Source: a bacterium (GTDB lineage Bacteria; Babelota; Babeliae; Babelales; Vermiphilaceae). From it: DNA of 24,483 bases. A program made the translations under genes and the position numbers. Under the pieces are notes generated by a model. That model saw only the letters and a program-made list of their open reading frames with translations. It was not told the DNA's origin and made no database searches. The stretch is from contig DAOUPL010000004.1 in NCBI GenBank assembly GCA_030626185.1, positions 1 through 24,483 on the forward strand, written 5' to 3'. Of this stretch, positions 1 to 9,311 are shown in pieces. The stretch's first letter is position 1, and each line of letters begins with the position of its first letter.

Positions 1-104
1 AGGCCTCGAAAGGTTATTGAATTTCAATTTCCGATTGACCTCTTTTGGAGGTACGTTGTACAATGTTGGAATAGTAGTTCAAATTATGCACTTACTATTT
101 GAAG

Positions 105-323
105 TCAAGGAACAAAATTCCCCCAATATTTTCCATTTTTATCTTTTCCTATCCTTAATCTGCAATACAAATCTGCATCCTGGTATTTAAAACATTCATA
201 TATTTCCACAGTCCCAATACTACAATCTTCAAAATTTTCAAAATAACCAAGATTGAATTTACCACCAAACAAACAACAACTCACACTCAATAACGAAAAA
301 AACAAAAACATTTTTTTGTTCAT
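105..323 (-). CDS. Small exported protein of unknown function
   Basis: Encodes about 72 residues. The ATG at 323 is preferred over the in-frame ATG at 335 because GGAA sits about 7 bases upstream of it. The N-terminus (MNKK, then a hydrophobic run ending in SVSCC) is a typical signal peptide. The two cysteines do not form a convincing lipobox because the -3 residue is not aliphatic. The mature part is about 50 residues with three further cysteines, aromatic residues and a Lys/Asp/Gly-rich C-terminus. I recognise no family. It could be a genuine small secreted protein or the N-terminal remnant of a longer one, since the surroundings are rich in gene debris. Confidence 0.45.
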   Translation of the reverse strand: MNKKMFLFFSLLSVSCCLFGGKFNLGYFENFEDCSIGTVEIYECFKYQDADLYCRLRIGKDKNGKYWGNFVP

Positions 324-380
324 AATTAATTCCATAGCAAAACAAGTAATGCAATATTTATCCTATAAATTATGCCCATC

Positions 381-446
381 TAATATTGTTCTGTAAACTT
401 TTTTCAACCATAAAAAAGAACATAGGCTATACCCTGAACAATATTA
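381..446. repeat. Nested perfect inverted repeat
   Basis: Outer arms TAATATTGTTC (381-391) and GAACAATATTA (436-446) are perfect 11-base complements. Inside them CTTTTTT (398-404) and AAAAAAG (412-418) form a second perfect stem around a 7-base loop. The structure could be a transcription terminator with a complex stem or a small palindromic mobile repeat. The sequence alone does not decide between these. Confidence 0.5.
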
Positions 447-578
447 TTTTTACTTATTTTTCAAAGAAGGAATAACATTTTAGAAAATTTAACTAAAAAG
501 TGACTTCGTCGCCTAACACTTTACTCAAATCTTTCTTTTCTATAGCAATTCTCATTAAGGACTACACAAACCTTTAAT

Positions 579-686
579 TTATTTTGTTTCCAATAGCGCA
601 CGTACAAGTTCTGAATTACATTGTAGTTTTGCGTAGATGAATGAATAAGCCTTGTGAGAAATATACTTAAATGAATTGTGAGCTTC
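579..686 (-). pseudogene. Degenerate coding remnant, repeat copy A
   Basis: A minus-strand frame of 35 codons with no start codon, directly preceded by a stop (687-689). Its end reads SELVRALLETK then stop. The DNA shares two blocks, in the same reading frame, with a second remnant at 15737-15812: ATTCATTCA, and TCAGAACTTGT followed by a GCTAnTGGAA-like block. The shared frame suggests both are tail ends of a once-coding dispersed gene family. Neither is a functional gene. The family is unknown to me. Confidence 0.35.
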
Positions 687-737
687 TTAGTGAATTACTT
701 TATATCACAATTTTCATGAATTACTTTTTCAACTTCT

Positions 738-968
738 TTATGAGTTCAAAATACTGTTATAAATATTTTTAGCTCGTGTCCCTTGATAACTTACCACAAT
801 TCCGGTTCTTTCATTTCGCTGATAGGCCCCATACTCATTATCTGACTTACGCCACGCTTTTACGATATATTCTGGCACCAACAATGATGATATCACAACG
901 TTAAATGGTTCTTCGTTAGAAAAAGTAAAATTCATAAAAAACAATAAAAACAATTCTTTACGCATCAT
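738..968 (-). pseudogene. Truncated exported protein, possibly class 3 lipase N-terminus
   Basis: Encodes 76 residues: a hydrophobic signal segment (MMRKELFLLFFMNF), then a mature part with the stretch RTGIVVSYQGTRAKNIYNSI. This resembles the strand-plus-GT motif (IVVAFRGT...) near the N-terminus of class 3 lipases and related alpha/beta hydrolases. Complete members run to 200 residues or more and carry a later G-x-S-x-G nucleophile motif. Here the frame stops shortly after the GT motif. Just downstream another frame continues with HKEVEKVIHENCDIK before a stop, which suggests decay of a longer gene. The lipase link rests on one motif and is tentative. It could instead be a small real protein. 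Confidence 0.35.
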
Positions 969-1112
969 AATCCCAACAGGTTAATAATCATTATTTTTAT
1001 AATTATTACAAAAAGGGTTATTTTACAAGTGTTAAAAATTTTGTTAATCAAACCTTTAACAGATTATTGCAACATAAATAAAAAAAACGAGTTAATTTAG
1101 ATCTTTTTTAAT

Positions 1113-4100
1113 TTATTTATTTTCCCTATCAATCTCTCTACTAACATCTTGAGATAAATTTAAAGAAACTTTAGAATCAAATTTTCCGACCTGTACCACT
1201 GGTACCGCAAGCGCAATCCCCTCTTTTCGCAACCGCAAAATAATCGCTATACGAATGTCACCTGCAATGTTCCATTGATCAAGTGTGTACGTTGAGCTTA
1301 AAAAACCACGTATTAAAAAGCGATAGCCATTTGGTGCAATTTCTACTAAACGAATAATCGGTGCAGGACTTTTTAAAATACGCGTATGCTCATTAACTAC
1401 TTCTAAGAATAACTCTTTAACGCGCGCGGGGTCTTCTTTATGGTGCACCATAATAAATACATCATCAAAGGCAATAAAGCCACGCGTATAGTTCCAATTT
1501 TGTATCGCATCACGAATAAATATTGAATTTGGCACAATGTACGTTGTGCTGTTTTTTGCACGTAACACAACTGAACGTGGTGTAATTTTACGCACAACGC
1601 CAAATACTGTTTCGCTCACTTGTACGTAATCACCAATCTTTATTGGTCGTTGCACCAAAATAATAAAGTACGAAATCACGTCATACATTGGATCTTTAAG
1701 TACAAAACCAATTGACAAACCTAATGCTGGAATCAAGTAAAACAAGAGGGCGCCAAGACCAATTGTCTGGAACGCAATAAAGATAGCAAACAATACGATT
1801 ATGTATCGCGAAATACGCGTAACGGTGTTTTGTACGCCAGAATCAATTAACAATAAATCAAAGATTTTATCGTACACAAACTTATTGATGCCATAAGAAA
1901 CTAAAAAACCAGACAAAATAATAAAGATAAGTTTAAATAACGAGAGAAGAGTTATTGGTCCTTCTGTGCCTTTGAACGGCAACGGTGTGTTTATCCAGTT
2001 GAACAACACTTCCATCGATAATGGTTTACCCCATGATGCACCACCAACAAAGATTAAAAAGTTACTCCAAATTGCTGTGACAACGACAATACCTAAAAAG
2101 ACAAACAAAATAAATGCGGCAACAATCAATAAACCAAACCATGATTTTGCATCAGAAAAACGTTCCCGTGCAACATCGTCTTTGATATCAAAAAAGATAT
2201 GTTTTACCAACAATTTAAATAATCCGTGCAACCACAAAAGGCCACGAATAAGCACAAACGTAAAGAATAACGATGAAATAAATTTAATCACTACACGCGC
2301 AAAGCCAACTGATGGATTAATTAAAATAATCATCATAATGGCAAACAAAAATAGTAAGTAATAATACTTGTCTACTTGTGCATGTAACCATTTGCCAATA
2401 TCGTAGCGCGTTGGAATAATGCGTAAAATCAAGTCTTTTGAAAATAATGAAACAAACCCAATACCACAAACAATCCAAATCATTGCTTGCAAAATAACGG
2501 GTAACTCTGATTGATAATAATTAATAAGCAAAAACGCTTGACGAAAAAAGACTAACGGCACAATTGCTGATAGCGTAACTTTTACTACGCGTAAAATATA
2601 ATCTTGATTTTCATGATCAAGAATCGCATAATTATTGTCACGATTAAATAACGCTACAAAACTCACAAGCAGATTAATTAAATACAATAGATAAATAATG
2701 GAAATAAAATATAACAACACATACAAATATGGATCGAGCACCGTATGCGCCATAACAGCAAAAAAGACCATTAACCAAACAAAGATGACAAAAAAGTAGG
2801 TACGATAAAACTGTAATAATAACGCTGCAAGCGTACCAATCGTTGCAATAAACCATCCTTGTTGACGAGTGATAAGTAATGCAAAATCCGCAATTTTTTG
2901 GCCACTCAAATATAAAAAAAACAGCAACAACATAAAGAATATTAACCTGAGTAACAAAAACATAAATTCAAAACTGTTAGCAAACGAGCTTTGCATGCGT
3001 TTGAAAAATGCGGTTGCGTTAAAGCGTGTAATGTATGAAGTTACTTCTGATAAAAATAACTGAATGTCAGGAATAATATTTTTTATGCCTTTGAGCGATA
3101 TTGCGTTTTCTGGCCGTAAGTGATACCAGCTGGTCAATTGCGCAACTTCTGCAATAATAAACTCAAGAATTTGTAATGATTGCATTGTTTTTGAAGTAAT
3201 GCCAGAATACACACCGGTCAACTCTCCAAGATATTCTAACTTTTTATTAATAATTTCTGTAGACTTTACCAGATAGCTCATGCACTCTTTGTAGCGTAAG
3301 GCCTGATCTGCAAAAGTTGTTTGCCTATTTTGTTCTAATTGTTCGTTAATTATTTGAATGTTATCAAGAATCTTTTTCTGCAAATTAAATTGCTTTGCCA
3401 CCAATGAAATTTTTTCTTGGTATAGTGCATATGATGATCGCGCTGATTCGCGTTGTTTTTCATAATTTTTTAATTCTTGCGTAATGTTTTCTTCGGTGCG
3501 TAATTGTCGTGAGGTAATTTTGTAATAGGTCTCTTTAATATGCAGTTGCAAGCCTTGATACGTAAATAACTCTTTTTCTGCAGTAATGCGTGCATCAAAC
3601 AAATCATGTTGCACTTTAAGCAATAAAGCACGAGTATTTGCATAACCAACGATCGTCAATGCAACAAACGATTCTACCGTTTCTGGCACATCCTTGCTCC
3701 ATTCATCCAGTTCACGCCCCCGGCTCACGTTGTACTGCTTACTCAACTCCTCCAATTTTTGTTCTTCTATTTTTTGTTGTCGTTCAACACGTGCAATCTC
3801 TTCTTTTAACTTATCGCGCTTATCATAATATTTTTGCTCTTGTTGTTTGTATTGATCGCGTGCTTTTACCAAATCAGCTTCGCTGATACGTATTGATGAC
3901 TTCACATTTTGTAAATGTTTTTTCAAAATACGTAAATGCGATTCAGCAACAAACATATTAAACTCTAATGCTTCTAACTCAGCATTAATTGCACGCAATT
4001 GCCATTCATTATGCGCAATGCGTGCAGGATATATTTCTAACTCAGTTTTTAATACTGCAAGATCAATTTCTGTTACTGCTTGTTGATTATCTATCAATAA

Positions 4101-4772
4101 TGCTGATTCACTTTTATCTTTTATTTTTTGCTGTAAATTTGCGCTTTTTTGTTTTTCTTCTTCGACTAATGTTTTACTCAAACGCTTATAATTATTTTTA
4201 CGCGCTTTAATATTTTTTACTTCTTCTTTTAATGCATCAATATGACGTTGCTGATCAGCAACGTTGGTGTATGTTTTTTGAAAATCATTAAATGGATAAT
4301 AGAGCTCTGGTTGTAGTTTTTTTTCTTGTTTAAAAGTTTTAAAAGATGAATCATTCAAAAAATTATCAATCTTTTTTTCTAAAGATACAAAATCATCAAT
4401 TACTTTTCTACGTTCACGATCAATATCTTCTAATAATTGATCTTTCTCTTTTAAAAAACCAAGTTGTTTTTCAACAGCATCATCTTTGCCATCTTTACCA
4501 ATTAATTGTGATAATTGATTAATTTGCCCTAAAGTTTCTTGTCGTTGCTTATCATTACGCGAATAAAATTGCTCACTTTCTGATTCTAATATTACTAAAT
4601 TTTTTCCAACTGTTTTTTTTTGCGCTTGTTTTTCTTGAACAATATCAACAAAAAAAACAGCTGCCTTTTTACTTTTTTTAGTACCAAACAGATCACCCAA
4701 AATTGAGCATGTACTCTGATTACCAGCAAAAAGAACAATCAGTAAGAGACTGCTTATGAAACTTTTTTTCAT
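1113..4772 (-). CDS. Large MscS-family mechanosensitive channel with coiled-coil N-domain
   Basis: Encodes 1219 residues. A signal peptide (about 1-22) is followed by a long Lys/Glu/Gln-rich, strongly coiled-coil region to about residue 590. About ten hydrophobic membrane segments follow from about 600 to 1010, then a C-terminal MscS module. Recognisable MscS features are the Gly/Ala-rich pore helix near 1010 (PALGLSIGFVLKDPMYDVIS), the beta-domain signature QRPIKIGDYVQV, and a terminal alpha/beta domain ending around 1190. This layout matches the large MscK/YbiO/MSL-type channels, which relieve osmotic pressure at the inner membrane with the N-domain in the periplasm. The ATG overlaps the stop of the upstream RecO-like gene as ATGA, so translation is probably coupled. 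No good Shine-Dalgarno sequence precedes it. Family confidence is high; gating properties are unknown. Confidence 0.9.
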   Translation of the reverse strand: MKKSFISSLLLIVLFAGNQSTCSILGDLFGTKKSKKAAVFFVDIVQEKQAQKKTVGKNLVILESESEQFYSRNDKQRQETLGQINQLSQLIGKDGKDDAVEKQLGFLKEKDQLLEDIDRERRKVIDDFVSLEKKIDNFLNDSSFKTFKQEKKLQPELYYPFNDFQKTYTNVADQQRHIDALKEEVKNIKARKNNYKRLSKTLVEEEKQKSANLQQKIKDKSESALLIDNQQAVTEIDLAVLKTELEIYPARIAHNEWQLRAINAELEALEFNMFVAESHLRILKKHLQNVKSSIRISEADLVKARDQYKQQEQKYYDKRDKLKEEIARVERQQKIEEQKLEELSKQYNVSRGRELDEWSKDVPETVESFVALTIVGYANTRALLLKVQHDLFDARITAEKELFTYQGLQLHIKETYYKITSRQLRTEENITQELKNYEKQRESARSSYALYQEKISLVAKQFNLQKKILDNIQIINEQLEQNRQTTFADQALRYKECMSYLVKSTEIINKKLEYLGELTGVYSGITSKTMQSLQILEFIIAEVAQLTSWYHLRPENAISLKGIKNIIPDIQLFLSEVTSYITRFNATAFFKRMQSSFANSFEFMFLLLRLIFFMLLLFFLYLSGQKIADFALLITRQQGWFIATIGTLAALLLQFYRTYFFVIFVWLMVFFAVMAHTVLDPYLYVLLYFISIIYLLYLINLLVSFVALFNRDNNYAILDHENQDYILRVVKVTLSAIVPLVFFRQAFLLINYYQSELPVILQAMIWIVCGIGFVSLFSKDLILRIIPTRYDIGKWLHAQVDKYYYLLFLFAIMMIILINPSVGFARVVIKFISSLFFTFVLIRGLLWLHGLFKLLVKHIFFDIKDDVARERFSDAKSWFGLLIVAAFILFVFLGIVVVTAIWSNFLIFVGGASWGKPLSMEVLFNWINTPLPFKGTEGPITLLSLFKLIFIILSGFLVSYGINKFVYDKIFDLLLIDSGVQNTVTRISRYIIVLFAIFIAFQTIGLGALLFYLIPALGLSIGFVLKDPMYDVISYFIILVQRPIKIGDYVQVSETVFGVVRKITPRSVVLRAKNSTTYIVPNSIFIRDAIQNWNYTRGFIAFDDVFIMVHHKEDPARVKELFLEVVNEHTRILKSPAPIIRLVEIAPNGYRFLIRGFLSSTYTLDQWNIAGDIRIAIILRLRKEGIALAVPVVQVGKFDSKVSLNLSQDVSREIDRENK

Positions 4773-5359
4773 ATTTTTTCAACCATCGTAAAAAAGGTTA
4801 ATGTTTTCATCTTTTTTAATGAAACATGCTCATACAATGAACAATACACCCATCGTGCAAGTTTATTGTAACACTCTAAATGTATTTTTAATGCTTCTAA
4901 CTTGTCAACAGAGCATTTTTGCATATGCGATAAACAATCATGACATACCGATTCATGCTCGTAGGCAATGTCTAAAATTAAAATCAGCCTAGCGAGCAAT
5001 AACCATTTATATTTATCACAAAACAATGCATGATCAACCGTGCAAACATATCGCATAAACCTCACCAATTCAACTAATGGAAAACCTGGCATTACCAAAT
5101 GTGTACACAGTTCTAATAAATGATGTAAACCTACAAGATCGGTAAAATTTGTTAATGTTGGTAATTGTACATAAACAACGTTTTGCAAAAAGATTGTGCG
5201 TTTTTTTTCATACTCGTATCTAACATAACTACCAGGACTAATCTTTTTTTTACGATACCAGGCTTGCAGTTTGCCCGCATGATCATCCAAAATAGCAATA
5301 CGCGACGTTTGTATATCGTGATGTAAAACAATACCGCGACCAGTTGTTACATTAATCAT
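4769..5359 (-). CDS. Divergent RecO-like DNA repair protein
   Basis: Encodes 196 residues without a signal peptide. The opening GRGIVLHHDIQTSRIAILDD-HAGKLQAW matches the pattern of the RecO N-terminal OB-fold (a G-I-V-L strand, a short turn, then I/V-L-(T/D)-x-x-x-G-K-L). The rest is helical and Leu/His/Cys-rich, in line with RecO's helical C-domain, but it is shorter than usual RecO (about 230-250 residues) and very divergent. RecO loads RecA onto SSB-coated DNA together with RecR. Its stop overlaps the channel gene's start (ATGA). The gene is divergent from the alkaline phosphatase gene across an 83-base spacer. I rate RecO as likely but unproven; an unrelated OB-fold protein is the alternative. 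Confidence 0.5.
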   Translation of the reverse strand: MINVTTGRGIVLHHDIQTSRIAILDDHAGKLQAWYRKKKISPGSYVRYEYEKKRTIFLQNVVYVQLPTLTNFTDLVGLHHLLELCTHLVMPGFPLVELVRFMRYVCTVDHALFCDKYKWLLLARLILILDIAYEHESVCHDCLSHMQKCSVDKLEALKIHLECYNKLARWVYCSLYEHVSLKKMKTLTFFTMVEKI

Positions 5360-5442
5360 GAGCTCACTTTATTTACGCGTGCAAAACAAAAACACTACAC
5401 TAGCAGTATAAAGAAAAATAACAAAGAGGCAGAGAGAATAGT

Positions 5443-7146
5443 ATGAATAAAAGAAAAACTTTTAAAAACATGTTACTTCTGGCTCTTTTATGCACACAAC
5501 AACACATAACGCCGTCACCACAAGTGACCATTATTTTTGTTATCGATCAACTTCCGTATTACCAAATACAAAAACTACAATCTTTTTTTACTTCGGGGCT
5601 TAAACAATTATTACAAAACGGTCGCAACTTTGTAAACGCACACATTCCTCATGGCATGCCAGCCACGTGCACTGGTCACACCGGGCTAAATACTGGCGCA
5701 TTTGCGCAAGATCATGGAATTGTTGGCAATGCATGGTACACAAAAGATGGCACAAATATCGTATGCGATGATAGCAACAATCCACAAAGTGCTGTTTTTG
5801 CTGACACCGATAAAACCTACACATTCGGCAAATCTGCCTGCAATATTATGGTTGAGGGCATTTCTGATCAATTTGCGCTGGCAACGACTGAACAACAACC
5901 ACGTTACTCATATGCAATTTCACTCAAAAGCCGTGCCGCAATTGCCACTGCCAACAAACTTGGCAAAGCAATCTGGTTTGATGATAAAAACAATCAATTT
6001 ACTTCAAGCAAAGCATACTTTGATCGCTTACCCTCATGGCTGATTGCATTTAACAAAAAATATATGGGAAAACAGATATACGATTATGTTTGGAAGCCAA
6101 ACTATTTACCCACATCATACCCTGGAGCATTAACCGATAGTTATAAAAACACGCGTATAAAACACACATTAATTGATCAACCAATCACAACGGTAAAACA
6201 ATTTATGCTTACACCGCATGCCAATGATCTAACATTTAAATGCGCACAAGCATGCTTGACTGATATTTTACAAAAAGAACCTCATGCGCACGTGTTGTTG
6301 TGGGTTTGTGTAAGTAGTTTAGATAAACTTGGCCATCACTTTGGCCCAGAGAGTAAAGACGTGATCGACATGATTTATCACGTAGATCATCAAGTTGCAG
6401 AGTTTATGAACATAACAGAAAAACTTATTGATAAAGAAAAAATACTATACGCCGTCACAGCCGATCATGGCGTTGCACCAATTATTGAACATTTACAAAA
6501 AAAAGGTATCGATAACGCACATCGCATTAATGCATGTGCGCTGATAAAAAAACTTAATGATAATTTAGAAAAAAAATACAAAATAACTAATACGATCGTT
6601 GGTATGAAAAATCACCACGTGTACCTTGATCATTGCCAACTTACAAAGTTGTCACATAAAAAACAACAACAAGTTATGAACGATCTGATTTTTACTCTAG
6701 AAGAACACGATGGGATCAAAAAAGTCTGGACACAGGACGAATTGCAACAACGATATTTTAACCCATGGTCAACCGAAGGTTTTTTACAACGACAATTATT
6801 TGACAGTCGTAGCGGAAGTTTAATTATGCAAACGTTCCCGTTTACGATTATTACTAACCACAAGCAAGGCACGTCGCACAAAACACCATACAATCACAAC
6901 ACCCACGTGCCACTTATTTTATACCAAAAAGATGTGATCACCAACGATGGGCCAATTACCAAACGTGTTTCTACGTTACAACTGGCCAACACGCTTGCGC
7001 ACCTGCTTGGCGTTGCACAACCATCAGCGTCAAAACAAAAGATTCTACCGACTATTGTTCTTGAGCAACAACAGCCTGCTCTTAATCAACCGGTTGCGCC
7101 CCCGCAAGAATCTTCGACTTTTTCTCCAGACCAAGATCAGCAATAA
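5443..7146 (+). CDS. Secreted PafA-type alkaline phosphatase / phosphodiesterase superfamily
   Basis: Encodes 567 residues with a signal peptide (about 1-24). Metal-site residues of the alkaline phosphatase superfamily are all visible: D35 in FVIDQL, the Thr nucleophile in ATCTGHTGLNTG (T75/T77), D294 and H298 in SLDKLGHHFGP, D341 and H342 in TADHG, and H488 in NTHVP. The K162-S-R164 pair (SLKSRAA) and GIVGN (N96) resemble the phosphate-contacting Lys/Arg and Asn of PafA, the phosphate-irrepressible monoesterase, so a phosphomonoesterase is favoured over a nucleotide pyrophosphatase. It would release phosphate from organic esters outside the cytoplasm. A purine-rich AGAGAG about 6 bases before the ATG serves as ribosome site. 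The last 65 bases overlap, tail to tail, the M3 peptidase gene; the overlapping C-terminus is Gln/Pro-rich and probably disordered. Confidence 0.9.
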   Translation: MNKRKTFKNMLLLALLCTQQHITPSPQVTIIFVIDQLPYYQIQKLQSFFTSGLKQLLQNGRNFVNAHIPHGMPATCTGHTGLNTGAFAQDHGIVGNAWYTKDGTNIVCDDSNNPQSAVFADTDKTYTFGKSACNIMVEGISDQFALATTEQQPRYSYAISLKSRAAIATANKLGKAIWFDDKNNQFTSSKAYFDRLPSWLIAFNKKYMGKQIYDYVWKPNYLPTSYPGALTDSYKNTRIKHTLIDQPITTVKQFMLTPHANDLTFKCAQACLTDILQKEPHAHVLLWVCVSSLDKLGHHFGPESKDVIDMIYHVDHQVAEFMNITEKLIDKEKILYAVTADHGVAPIIEHLQKKGIDNAHRINACALIKKLNDNLEKKYKITNTIVGMKNHHVYLDHCQLTKLSHKKQQQVMNDLIFTLEEHDGIKKVWTQDELQQRYFNPWSTEGFLQRQLFDSRSGSLIMQTFPFTIITNHKQGTSHKTPYNHNTHVPLILYQKDVITNDGPITKRVSTLQLANTLAHLLGVAQPSASKQKILPTIVLEQQQPALNQPVAPPQESSTFSPDQDQQ

Positions 7147-9217
7147 ACGCATCAGTGTTAGGCTCGCGGCCCAAGAAGTTAACTAGCAACTCGTTAGGAT
7201 CTTTTGATCCACCAGGTTGCAAAATAGTTTCAACATATTTTTGACCAATAATTGGGTCTAATAATCCATGTTCTTTAATTTGTGTAAATACATCGAGTGC
7301 AAATACTTTTGACCATAAATAACCATAATAGCGTGCGCCATAACCAGTTAAATGCCCAAACGACGCAAAAGACTTACTATCAATTTGTAAAATTTTCTCA
7401 TTGCTATATTGTGCGTTCAATGTTTGCCACAACTTCTCAGGATCTTTATTTGCACCAGCTGCAAAACAATCAAGCGAAAATAATGCTAAGAAACCTTGTC
7501 CATTTATAAAACAACCTTTATTAAATTGCTTGATTGCAACAATGCGTTTTAGTTGTCGTTCAGGTAATTGCTCACCTGTTTGATAATGATGACTTATGCT
7601 ACGCAAAATATCTTTATCCCACAACCATTCTTCTAACATTTGTGATGGTAGTTCTACAAAATCTGTTTTTGTATTCGTGCCTGCTTGTGTTGCAAGTTCT
7701 GTTCTGCCAAGCACATCATGCAATGCATGACCAAATTCATGAAAGAACGTTCGTACGTTTTGTCGTGTAAGCAATGATGGCTTTTTCTTTGTCGGTTTAG
7801 GAAAGTTTGCAATCACCATGCCAACGTATGGCACTGATTTATTTTTTTGTGCAAGACCAGGAATAATCGCCATAGAACACGCATGTGAAAATTTATTATC
7901 ACGAGGATACAAATCAAGCAACAACGTACCAATTAATTCAGAGTTACCTTTTTTATACACTTGCACAACACGCACATCATCGTGCCACCACCCTTTACAT
8001 GGCGTAAGCTCAAAACGTAAACCCATAAAGCGTTCATAAACTTCAAAAAGTTGATCAATTGTATGATCCATTGGAAAATACTCAGCAATCTTTTGTTCAT
8101 CAACCAATAAATGTTTACGTTTGTACTGTTCTGCTACAAAAATAATATCCCACGGCTTTAATTTACCGTCTTGCAATGTAACCGATTCAGGTAAGTTTTG
8201 CATCAACAATTCAAGTTCATCGTCAAACTTTTCTTTACCGCGCTCAATTAAATCTAAAATAAACTTTTGTGCACGTTCTGGTGTTTGTGCCATTTCATCA
8301 GCGATGTTAAGCGCTGCATAACTTTCAAATCCAAGTAAACGTGCTAACTCGTGACGTTTTTCTATAATTGACTTCAAAATAGCTTCGTTTAACGGATACG
8401 CACAACGATTATTAGCATAATACCAACGTTCACGTGTGTCAGCTACGTTACAATTTTCCAAAACTTGTGTACGTGTTGGATAATCGGTACGTAAAATATA
8501 ATTACCATCATTCATGCATTGTAATGTTTCGATAAAGTCTGGAGAAATACCATCAAGCCCTGCTTGAGTCACTTCAATCGTTGAATCATCTTGTGCAATA
8601 TTTGCACCAAACTCCATGGTAAGCTCTGCTAATTCTTTTTTAAGTTCTTTTACTTGATCAAGCATTTTTTGTGGTAAATGCAAACCAGCACGCTCAAACC
8701 CATCTATCGCTTCTTTTAAAAAGTAACGCTGCGCATCATTTAATATTTCATTTTTTGCATTACCTTCAACGTACGCCTTAAACGCGTTGTATACCTTTTT
8801 ATTAGAAAAAATCGCATCTTGTGAAAAACCTTGCAACTCTACAACTGCTGCTTGCGCCTTATCGCGCAAATCGGTATTAGTACTAACTAATGTCAAGCTA
8901 TACAAAACACGGCCACCAAGTGCAAAATCTGATAGCCCGGCAAGCGTATCTAACGCTAACGCTGTGTTTTCAAACGTTCGCTCATCATCTTTTATCGCTA
9001 ATAGCGTATCTACTTGTTGCTGCGCATCATCCATCAACGCATTCTTCATGCGATTAACTTGCCCAACCGTTGTAGGAAACAGATCAACAATATCTTCTAA
9101 CTTGTACGCATGTTGGTACAATGGATTTGCATGCAATGTGCGTGAGCGCAATAATGCAAAGACAAAAACTAATGCAACTACTGCTCCAACAACAACAAAT
9201 GGCAGATATTTGATCAT
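7082..9217 (-). CDS. Membrane-anchored M3 family metallopeptidase (oligopeptidase)
   Basis: Encodes 711 residues. An N-terminal hydrophobic anchor (about 4-24) precedes a full-length M3 (thimet oligopeptidase/Dcp/PrlC-like) fold. The zinc motif HEFGH is at 493-497 and the third ligand E522 lies 25 residues after the second His, the spacing typical of M3 enzymes. The C-terminal GYGARYYGYLWSKVFALDVF stretch is the usual substrate-binding segment with conserved Tyr. These enzymes cleave short peptides. The anchor would place the enzyme at the outer face of the inner membrane, like a peptide-scavenging Dcp variant, and is an addition to the normally soluble family. AAGG lies 6 bases before the ATG. 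The 3' end overlaps the convergent phosphatase gene by 65 bases. Confidence 0.92.
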   Translation of the reverse strand: MIKYLPFVVVGAVVALVFVFALLRSRTLHANPLYQHAYKLEDIVDLFPTTVGQVNRMKNALMDDAQQQVDTLLAIKDDERTFENTALALDTLAGLSDFALGGRVLYSLTLVSTNTDLRDKAQAAVVELQGFSQDAIFSNKKVYNAFKAYVEGNAKNEILNDAQRYFLKEAIDGFERAGLHLPQKMLDQVKELKKELAELTMEFGANIAQDDSTIEVTQAGLDGISPDFIETLQCMNDGNYILRTDYPTRTQVLENCNVADTRERWYYANNRCAYPLNEAILKSIIEKRHELARLLGFESYAALNIADEMAQTPERAQKFILDLIERGKEKFDDELELLMQNLPESVTLQDGKLKPWDIIFVAEQYKRKHLLVDEQKIAEYFPMDHTIDQLFEVYERFMGLRFELTPCKGWWHDDVRVVQVYKKGNSELIGTLLLDLYPRDNKFSHACSMAIIPGLAQKNKSVPYVGMVIANFPKPTKKKPSLLTRQNVRTFFHEFGHALHDVLGRTELATQAGTNTKTDFVELPSQMLEEWLWDKDILRSISHHYQTGEQLPERQLKRIVAIKQFNKGCFINGQGFLALFSLDCFAAGANKDPEKLWQTLNAQYSNEKILQIDSKSFASFGHLTGYGARYYGYLWSKVFALDVFTQIKEHGLLDPIIGQKYVETILQPGGSKDPNELLVNFLGREPNTDAFIADLGLEKKSKILAGAQPVD

Positions 9218-9259
9218 AACAACCTTTTAGTTTTCTGATTTTTACGACACTATACTTTT

Positions 9260-9287
9260 AGTATAAATACTTTAGCTTTTCAAACAA
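9260..9287 (-). promoter_or_regulatory. Candidate promoter of the M3 peptidase gene
   Basis: On the minus strand TTGTTT (9282-9287) is followed after 16 bases by TATACT (9260-9265), about 43 bases before the ATG. The -10 box is one arm of a perfect palindrome TATACT-TTT-AGTATA (9251-9265), which could also act as an operator. Confidence 0.4.
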
Positions 9288-9311
9288 TATTCTACTTGCC
9301 GGTCTTCCATT

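Larger units (their letters stand above)
336..737. other. Gene-poor AT-rich region with inverted repeat and coding remnant
   Basis: No convincing intact gene lies here. It holds a nested inverted repeat (381-446) and a decayed minus-strand reading frame (579-686), both listed separately. The rest is low-complexity AT-rich sequence. Confidence 0.6.

Noticed and set aside
1..102. Plus-strand open frame from the left edge ending at 102
   Set aside because: 34 codons without a start and no recognisable motif. It could be a gene tail, but nothing supports it beyond openness.
1030..1061. Hairpin TGTTAAA...TTTAACA near the channel gene end
   Set aside because: Weak AT-only stem with an 18-base loop and no clear U-tract following it.
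5600..6043. Several 70-113 codon frames inside the phosphatase gene
   Set aside because: Shadows of a gene with all catalytic residues in its own frame.
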